Shown here: piece after piece, positions 5,321 to 10,531 of the stretch
Position numbering within the stretch: position 1 is the stretch's first letter
Layout: each line of letters starts with the position of its first letter
DNA from: Fimivicinus intestinavium
GTDB lineage: Bacteria; Bacillota; Clostridia; Oscillospirales; Acutalibacteraceae
DNA length: 10,531 nucleotides
NCBI GenBank assembly: GCA_018715765.1
Contig: DVKY01000111.1
Coordinates: 1-10,531, forward strand
Direction: 5' to 3'
Translations under genes and position numbers: made by a program
Notes under the pieces: model-generated
What the model was told of the DNA's origin: nothing
Databases searched by the model: none
Seen by the model: the letters and a program-made list of their open reading frames with translations, nothing else

Positions 5321-5575
5321 CGCAGGGCGCATGATCATTTGGGAAAAGCGGAAGGCGCGGCGCGCGCCCCTTTTCGCAGAATATTCAGGGGGGTTTTTCA
5401 TCACCTTTGCCCCTTCCGCTTTTATTTCATTGTTTCTGCCCCGTCCGCTCTGCGGCAGGGCGGGCGGATCTTTCAGGAAGAGGGTGGAGCGCCATGCTGC
5501 AATCGCCGTAGCGGCTGCTTTATCAGCTGATATCTCGCTGATCTATAAATAGAAAAAGGGAGGAAGTTGATCGTT
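5321..5575 (+). promoter_or_regulatory. Leader region ahead of the pilin genes
   Basis: No gene is seen. Besides the terminator-like hairpin, a perfect 12-base inverted repeat pairs 5344-5355 with 5412-5423 and is followed by a T-rich run. A GC-rich stem pairs 5441-5448 with 5460-5467 (one G-U). A 12-base palindrome, TATCAGCTGATA, lies at 5521-5532. TATAAA at 5544-5549 lacks a -35 box and lies too near the ribosome site. I find no convincing promoter here, so the pilin genes may depend on read-through from 5104-5132. Confidence 0.45.
5344..5374 (+). terminator. Terminator-like hairpin after the small protein gene
   Basis: A 6-bp GGCGCG/CGCGCC stem (5354-5359 with 5363-5368) extends by GG/CC and AAAA/TTTT through small bulges and ends in TTTT (5371-5374). 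The A run on the other side makes it potentially bidirectional. It would stop or attenuate transcripts before the pilin genes. Confidence 0.45.
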
Positions 5576-8266
5576 ATGAAACGCAAACGCACAGGCGGCC
5601 CACCGCGCCGTTTCTGGGCGCGCATCTGCGCCCTGGCGGTGATCGCGGCAATGCTGCTCACAGGCGTGGCCGCGTTGACCGCGCCGGAGAGCGGCCTCGC
5701 CACGGAGAACCTGGCGGCGGAGAATCTCGCCCCGCAAAGCGCCGCACAGGAGGAGGAAAACACATCAGCCCCCGCGCAGGCGGCGGCAGCGCCGAGGGTC
5801 GCGCCCAGTACAGTTAAGACCGAGGACACGTTGTCAAAGGGCGTCAACATTAACCTGTTTGACTATACAGAAATCGATGTTAATACGCTGTATAAATACA
5901 ACAGGAATAACTATTGGTTCGCCTTTAAAGACGATGAGGATTACTCACCGCTTAAATGGAATTGGTACACAGGCACGAATGGAGGCGTTTATCAGGGAAT
6001 TGTTGAAAATGAACTTAAAGATGGCTTTCCCGTTCTTGCACAATACGGCAGAAATCAGACCGGTAGCGGTACTTCCACCGCTCCTCCTAACCTAGATCGG
6101 TCCTTAAACAAAATATTTGATCCCGCCATCACAGAGCAACGTGGTAGCAACGTAGCGAAAACATACACAGAGGTCAATTACCTGTTCCAACTCGATAACG
6201 AAGGCTATTACTACTACGATTCAGAAAAAAACTTTGCATCCATAAAGACAGACCGCGAAGGAAATCATTATTTTAACGTTTATCGTGTGCCTTATAAGGA
6301 AAATGCGACTGCGCCCAGCGATCCTAAATTTTTGCCTTTCAATGATTTGAATGACCAGCGTGGAGACAGTTTGCGTGGGAATGCAAACTTCCACTTCGGC
6401 ATGACGATGGATTTTACCTTCCTCCAGCCGAAGGATGGCCAGGTAACCAACCAAGACGGCGAACAGAAGGATATGGTCTTTGAGTTCCGCGGCGACGATG
6501 ATGTGTGGCTCTTCATTGACGGCGTGTTGGTGATGGATATCGGCGGTATCCACGACGCCTATGAGGGCAGCGTCAACTTTGCCACTGGCGAAGTAAGGGT
6601 TCAAAACCGTGTGGGCAACGCAAACGGCTCATGGGATGATGAGTGGATAGAAACAACCCTCTACGAGTTAATGCTCGATGCCAAAGGTCAAATCTGGTGC
6701 AACGAGAACTTCGTGAAAAACGACGCTGGCCAAATGACTTTTAAAGATTACACCACGCACACATTCAACTACTACTACTTAGAGCGCGGCGCAGGCGGCT
6801 CCAACTGCAAGATCAAATTCAACCTGCAATCCATCCCGGATGATACGATCTATGTGCAGAAGCTGATCGACAACTCCCCGTTTGAGGATTTTGCCGACGC
6901 GCAGTTTAAATTTAAGGTCGAGGTCTCCAAGCTGGACGGGAACGGCAATGCGCTGTTTGGCAAAGATAACCTGACCCCCTACAAGGGCTATTATCAGGTT
7001 TGGCACGGCGTGGTTGGCGAGCAGGGCGCTACGAAAGTTGGGGAGCCGCAATATACAAATGACGGCACCTTCCTCTTGCAGCACTACCAATATGCCCAAC
7101 TGCTTCCGGAATATAAAACGGAGAAGGCTGTTACACCGATCAAGGCGAACTCCGATTTCCGCGTGGCAGAGATCGATGCCTACTCCGATCATTACATCGT
7201 CGATGTTAACGGCGCAGAGGCTGAATGGCAGGATGATGAAGGCAATAAGGGCAGCTATCTCTCCGATGTGCTCAATAGAGTGGATGCAGCATCGGTTATC
7301 TTCCGTAATACCGTTAAAGAAGATACAAGCAGCATGTTCCAACTCAAGATTGAGAAGAAGCTGGAAAACGGCACGTCTGAGGATAAATACCCCGTGCAAA
7401 TCAAAATCGGTGGGAAGCTGTATGCCAAAGCGACCTATTACCGCTATGATGCCTCTGGCTACTTAGACTCTACCCCGTATACCACCGATGATGACGGTAT
7501 TGCCACTATCCCCGCTGGCGGCGCGATTGCCTTGCAGCAAATCCCGTGGACAACCTCCTTTGAGATCACAGAGGTTTTGCCAAACGATATAAAAGATCAG
7601 TACGAAGCGCCGGAGTACGAGGTTGTCAATGCAGACCATATTAGCACAGACGGCTCCGCCTCCGGCCGCATTCCGGAGGATAAGACGGATGAGGGCACAA
7701 CCACCACCGTCACCATCACCAACTCCCTGAAGAGTGCGGATTTCACCTTCACCAAGGTGGATGCAGCGGATCCGGATAAGATGCTGCCGGGGGCGAAGTT
7801 TGAACTGTGGCCCGCGACGGTAACCGGCGAGGGCGCGGATGCTGTTTGGGAGAAAAAAGAGGGCGCTGAGGCCATCACTCCCATCTATCCTACTGGTGAC
7901 CGAAGCACTGGCACCGGCGAGGATGGCAAGGCCCGCTTCAAGGATATCCCGTTTGGGAACTACCTGCTCTATGAGGTAAAGGCCCCGGCGGGCTACAAGC
8001 TGCCCACTGACCCTGTTCGGGTAACGGTCGAACCTGACAAGGTAACCTTCATGAACGTCGATGACGGGACGTTCACTGAAATCGAACTGCCGAAGGGCGA
8101 TGTGGAGGATACCTCCGGAGAGGCCGCTACCATTCCAAATAAAGAGCAAGATGAGCTGCCCGTCGCTGGGGGCATGGGCGCCATCTGGTTCACTGCCGGC
8201 GGGCTGGTGCTCGTTGGCGCGGCGGCCCTGCTGTATTTCAAGCAGCGCAAAAAGGGCAGGGAATAA
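5576..8266 (+). CDS. Ancillary/tip pilin-like surface protein: fibro-slime domain, three Cna-B-like modules, LPVAG anchor
   Basis: An 896-residue secreted wall protein. ATG 5576 has GGGAGGAAG nine bases upstream. Residues 1-36 are a basic, hydrophobic signal peptide, and an Ala/Glu-rich linker runs to about 80. Residues 90-420 form a fibro-slime (PA14-like) domain: FDY at 95-97, GDDDVWLFIDGVLVMDIGG from 306, and the YYYLERGAGGSN strand around 400-410, suited to calcium or carbohydrate binding. Three stalk modules follow, with candidate isopeptide Lys/Glu/Asn triads K429/E532/N578, K594/E666/N716 and K727/E800/N855. The C terminus has LPVAG (861-865), a hydrophobic helix at about 868-888 and RKKGRE. 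No YPKN pilin motif is seen, which fits an accessory or tip subunit rather than a shaft subunit. The segment at roughly 5850-6330 is notably AT-rich against the rest of the gene. Confidence 0.9.
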   Translation: MKRKRTGGPPRRFWARICALAVIAAMLLTGVAALTAPESGLATENLAAENLAPQSAAQEEENTSAPAQAAAAPRVAPSTVKTEDTLSKGVNINLFDYTEIDVNTLYKYNRNNYWFAFKDDEDYSPLKWNWYTGTNGGVYQGIVENELKDGFPVLAQYGRNQTGSGTSTAPPNLDRSLNKIFDPAITEQRGSNVAKTYTEVNYLFQLDNEGYYYYDSEKNFASIKTDREGNHYFNVYRVPYKENATAPSDPKFLPFNDLNDQRGDSLRGNANFHFGMTMDFTFLQPKDGQVTNQDGEQKDMVFEFRGDDDVWLFIDGVLVMDIGGIHDAYEGSVNFATGEVRVQNRVGNANGSWDDEWIETTLYELMLDAKGQIWCNENFVKNDAGQMTFKDYTTHTFNYYYLERGAGGSNCKIKFNLQSIPDDTIYVQKLIDNSPFEDFADAQFKFKVEVSKLDGNGNALFGKDNLTPYKGYYQVWHGVVGEQGATKVGEPQYTNDGTFLLQHYQYAQLLPEYKTEKAVTPIKANSDFRVAEIDAYSDHYIVDVNGAEAEWQDDEGNKGSYLSDVLNRVDAASVIFRNTVKEDTSSMFQLKIEKKLENGTSEDKYPVQIKIGGKLYAKATYYRYDASGYLDSTPYTTDDDGIATIPAGGAIALQQIPWTTSFEITEVLPNDIKDQYEAPEYEVVNADHISTDGSASGRIPEDKTDEGTTTTVTITNSLKSADFTFTKVDAADPDKMLPGAKFELWPATVTGEGADAVWEKKEGAEAITPIYPTGDRSTGTGEDGKARFKDIPFGNYLLYEVKAPAGYKLPTDPVRVTVEPDKVTFMNVDDGTFTEIELPKGDVEDTSGEAATIPNKEQDELPVAGGMGAIWFTAGGLVLVGAAALLYFKQRKKGRE

Positions 8267-8321
8267 CCCGGGCAGGGTAGGAGCACGCGAAAGGGGGAAT
8301 CGCTCCGGCAAATAAAAGACC

Positions 8322-8340
8322 CCGGGCGGCTGCCGCCCGG
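8322..8340 (+). other. Strong hairpin between the two pilin genes
   Basis: Perfect 8-bp arms CCGGGCGG and CCGCCCGG around a CTG loop. No T run follows on the plus strand (an A-rich run does), so it is not a typical terminator. It may mark an mRNA processing or stabilising site that lets the shaft pilin be made in excess of the tip protein. Confidence 0.55.
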
Positions 8341-8387
8341 CCACCCCGGCAGCAAAAAAACAAACGAGAAGTTGAAAGGAGTTCATC

Positions 8388-10031
8388 ATGAAAAAGCTTT
8401 CATGGAAAAAAGTCGGCTGCCTGCTGCTTGCCCTCCTCATGGCGGCAACCATGCTCGTGACCGGCGCAGTGGCGTATGATAACACAGCCGATCGAACCGG
8501 CTCCATCACCATTCATAAGTATGAGCAGGCAGATAACGCGCAGGAGGAGTGGCCTCAGGGCAAGCCCGGCGACGGCACAGAGATCGAGAACACTGACAGC
8601 CTTGGCATACCGCTGGCAAACGTTGAGTTCTCCATCTGGAACGTAACTGGTCAGTACACCGGCGGCGAAGATGCGACCACGATTGACACCACCGATCTTG
8701 GCGACGCGACGGCTGTAAAGGCCACTGACGCAGACGGCGTTGCCACGTTTGATGAGTTGGCTGTTGGCGTGTATCTGGTAGCGGAGACGGTTTCCGACCC
8801 GCACACGACCCGCGTTACCCCCAACTTCTTTGTGAGCATCCCGATGACGAACCTTGAGGGCGACGGCTGGATTTATGACGTGCATGTCTACCCGAAGAAC
8901 GCCCTTGTGCGCGGCGACGTCACGCTGAATAAAATTGATGAAGAGGGCAACCCACTGGCAGGCGCTGTGTTCACCCTTTATGAGAAGGTGAACAATGACT
9001 ACATTGCAACAGAGACTACAGCTACTTCTGATGAAGAGGGTAAGGTATACATCTCCAATCTGCCGGTTGGCGAGTATATGCTCAAGGAAACCAGCGCTCC
9101 GGCGGGCTACACGCTCAGCACCGTAACATACCCGTTTGAAATTACCGCAGGGAATTGGCATGCCACATTTGGGACAAAGGCCATCAACTATCTTGCGTTG
9201 ACAAGCGATGACCTCACGAAGGAATACACTGGCTACAAGGGCGCGCTGGATATCAACTGGAAGGTGACTGCAAGCATCCCCGGCGATATCGAGCTGTACC
9301 AAACCTTTACGCTTACGGATAACGTGCCCGAGGGCCTTGCTGCGGCCAAAGACATCGTAGTGAAGGTTGGCGAGACGGCTCTCACGGCAGGCAAGGATTA
9401 CACCCTCACTCAGGTTGAAGGCAGCAATGACTTCACCATTGATTTCACTAACAAAGCAGCCCTGAAGGATCATGAGAGCGTTGTGATCACCTTCACAACC
9501 GCGATCACCAATGAGGCTGAAGTTGGCCAGGTAACCAACAGCGTTACTTTGACCTATCAGAGCGAGACCGGTGAGGAAGGCACGCTGACAGCCGAGGATA
9601 AAGCGAACATCTACGGCATCACGGTTGACAAGGTCAACCTGAAGGGCGATAAGCTCAGCGGCGCAAAGTTTGACCTCTATTATGGTGAGGACGAGCCTAA
9701 CACCGACAGCGACACCCCCGTGTATCAGGGCTATACCACTGATGCAAAGGGCGCTCTCACCTTCCAGGGCTTGAACCCCGGCACCTACTGGCTGGTCGAG
9801 ACCGAGGCTCCCACTGGCTATAAAGTAATGTCGAAGGCCCTTAAGATCGTCATCGACGAGAAAGAGATGGGTTATGCCGAGGAGGTCACCATCCTCAACA
9901 CGGCGAATGTCTCCCTCCCGATCACCGGCGGCATGGGCACGCTGCTCTTCACCATCAGCGGTATCGCGCTGATGGGCGCTGCGGCGCTGCTGTACATCCG
10001 CTCCCGCAAAAAGAGCGCGGCGGAAGCGTAA
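8388..10031 (+). CDS. Backbone (major) pilin, SpaA/SpaH/EbpB/RrgB type, LPITG anchored
   Basis: A 547-residue shaft subunit of a sortase-assembled pilus. A signal peptide (1-29) ends in AVA before Y30. Domain 1 opens with GSITIHKYE and closes with the pilin motif W161-xxx-V-x-V-Y-P-K170-N171, whose lysine would be joined to the threonine of the next subunit by a class C sortase. A Cna-B module follows (K182, E234, candidate N267), then a D2-like fimbrial domain (about 270-410) and a last Cna-B module (K415, E471, N504). LPITG is at 510-514, then a hydrophobic helix and RSRKKSAAEA. The four-domain layout is like RrgB. AAAGGAG lies six bases before the ATG. It is 121 bases behind the tip-like gene and probably in the same operon. 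The wall anchor resembles that of its neighbour (GGMG..GAAALLY), suggesting the same sortase system. Confidence 0.94.
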   Translation: MKKLSWKKVGCLLLALLMAATMLVTGAVAYDNTADRTGSITIHKYEQADNAQEEWPQGKPGDGTEIENTDSLGIPLANVEFSIWNVTGQYTGGEDATTIDTTDLGDATAVKATDADGVATFDELAVGVYLVAETVSDPHTTRVTPNFFVSIPMTNLEGDGWIYDVHVYPKNALVRGDVTLNKIDEEGNPLAGAVFTLYEKVNNDYIATETTATSDEEGKVYISNLPVGEYMLKETSAPAGYTLSTVTYPFEITAGNWHATFGTKAINYLALTSDDLTKEYTGYKGALDINWKVTASIPGDIELYQTFTLTDNVPEGLAAAKDIVVKVGETALTAGKDYTLTQVEGSNDFTIDFTNKAALKDHESVVITFTTAITNEAEVGQVTNSVTLTYQSETGEEGTLTAEDKANIYGITVDKVNLKGDKLSGAKFDLYYGEDEPNTDSDTPVYQGYTTDAKGALTFQGLNPGTYWLVETEAPTGYKVMSKALKIVIDEKEMGYAEEVTILNTANVSLPITGGMGTLLFTISGIALMGAAALLYIRSRKKSAAEA

Positions 10032-10078
10032 GCCTGAAATAACCGGTTAACACGCGCCGTAAGAAAGGGCGCAAAGCG

Positions 10079-10110
10079 ATCAACGCCACGTGCCGTTACG
10101 TGGCGTTGAT
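10079..10110 (+). terminator. Terminator-like hairpin after the backbone pilin gene
   Basis: A perfect 13-bp stem (10079-10091 with 10098-10110) with a 6-base loop is followed by a moderately T-rich tail (TGTTAT, then GTTTTT). It lies 48 bases after the stop codon and is preceded by a smaller GCGCC/GGCGC stem. It probably ends the pilin transcript and could serve both directions. Confidence 0.6.
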
Positions 10111-10150
10111 TGTTATCGAATGGGTTTTTCAAGAGGGCGCATTTGCATCC

Positions 10151-10175
10151 GGTCGGGTCAAGACCCGACCCTACA
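10151..10175. repeat. Degenerate palindromic element related to 427-456
   Basis: Nine-bp arms (10151-10159 and 10162-10170) have two bases between them, and one flank carries CTACA. Read on the minus strand it starts TGTAG and has GGTCTTGACC-like symmetry, as in the element at 427-456. The outer part of the other arm no longer matches. It lies beside a copy of the structured repeat, as the first one does. Confidence 0.6.
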
Positions 10176-10182
10176 ATCAACT

Positions 10183-10531
10183 TTCGTTCCGGCCCGGCGG
10201 AACCTGTAAGCCGTTGTTCAGGGACTCAAACGTAACGATAGGCCCAGGCGGCAACATCTGACACCGACTGCGTGCACGTGAGGGGACTTTTTGGCCCGAA
10301 GGGCAAAAAGCGAACCTTCCCGCCTGTTTGAAGCCGCGTGAGCGGCTGAGTTCGGGAAGCGTTCGCCGAACGCGCCGTGGCGTGGCAAATCTTTCAACCG
10401 CCGCCGCAGTGCCGTTCCTCAACGTCCTTTTGCATCCTTTTCCGACGAGGGAAAAGGATGGGCCCCCGCGGCCTGAGCGGGAAAATAAATCATGTTGTTT
10501 GTGGCGCGGCCATGAGATTTTCTGCTAACTT
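10183..10531 (+). repeat. Structured repeat, copy C (runs off the right edge)
   Basis: It shares with copy B the ordered blocks AACCTG, TTCAG, ATAGGCC (10238-10244) with GGCGGCA, CGTGAGGGGACTT, AAGCGA and CGCCGAAC (10364-10371). A GTTCCG/CGGAAC hairpin begins it. The stems match copy B in place but not in sequence: 10287-10297 with 10301-10310 (one bulge), 10316-10322 with 10353-10359 enclosing 10333-10337/10342-10346 with the same GTGA loop, and an 11-bp stem 10433-10443/10450-10460. A last CCCGC/GCGGG stem lies at 10465-10481. No protein is supported. Its 3' limit is outside the window. Confidence 0.65.

Noticed and set aside
5544..5549. TATAAA as a -10 box for the tip pilin
   Set aside because: There is no -35 box at a proper distance, and a start about 7 bases downstream would fall at the ribosome site.
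7463..9473. Two long minus-strand open frames opposite the pilin genes
   Set aside because: They are shadows of the two clearly supported pilin coding regions, without ribosome sites or known motifs.
10177..10528. Short open frames within the right repeat
   Set aside because: Same reason as for the left repeat: the conservation is at the level of fold and unpaired bases, not of protein.

Overview
The window comes from a fairly GC-rich (mid-50s %) Gram-positive bacterium, most likely a gut-type member of the Clostridia. The gene order rplS - lepB - rbgA - rnhB - yraN is a standard Firmicutes ribosome-assembly/secretion block, and the right half encodes sortase-anchored surface proteins. I cannot assign a genus from the sequence alone.

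Layout. (1) Bases 1-460: no credible protein. This stretch holds copies of a structured repeat, one on each strand, followed by a perfect palindrome. (2) 461-583: an AT-rich spacer. (3) 584-4458, minus strand: a housekeeping block read in the order rplS (ribosomal protein L19), two different type I signal peptidases, rbgA (50S-assembly GTPase), rnhB (RNase HII) and yraN. It has its own extended -10 promoter, a structured leader in front of rplS, and two intrinsic terminators inside the block (after rplS and after rbgA). (4) 4544-5320: a regulatory module. A small Cro/C1-type HTH repressor on the minus strand faces a 49-residue protein on the plus strand. The small protein lacks an HTH, and its central helix aligns without gaps to the repressor's C-terminal helix. 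A consensus sigma-A promoter overlaps a palindrome exactly where a repressor would bind. (5) 5321-5575: a leader with a terminator-like hairpin. (6) 5576-10031, plus strand: an ancillary/tip pilin-like protein with a fibro-slime domain and three Cna-B-like modules (LPVAG anchor), then a backbone pilin with a WxxxVxVYPKN pilin motif and an LPITG anchor. A strong hairpin follows. (7) 10151-10531: a second palindrome and another copy of the structured repeat, running off the right edge.

How it may work together. The HTH/small-protein pair resembles in plan the SinR/SinI repressor/antagonist pair of Bacillus, and the next genes downstream encode extracellular fibres. My working hypothesis is that the small protein titrates the repressor and so switches on the promoter that may also feed the pilin genes. 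The two signal peptidases next door would process the secretory pilins, but no sortase is present in the window. The second striking feature is the structured repeat at both ends. Its unpaired segments are conserved between copies, while the stems differ in sequence and stay complementary, as expected of a structured RNA or a hairpin-recognised DNA element. I do not recognise the family.
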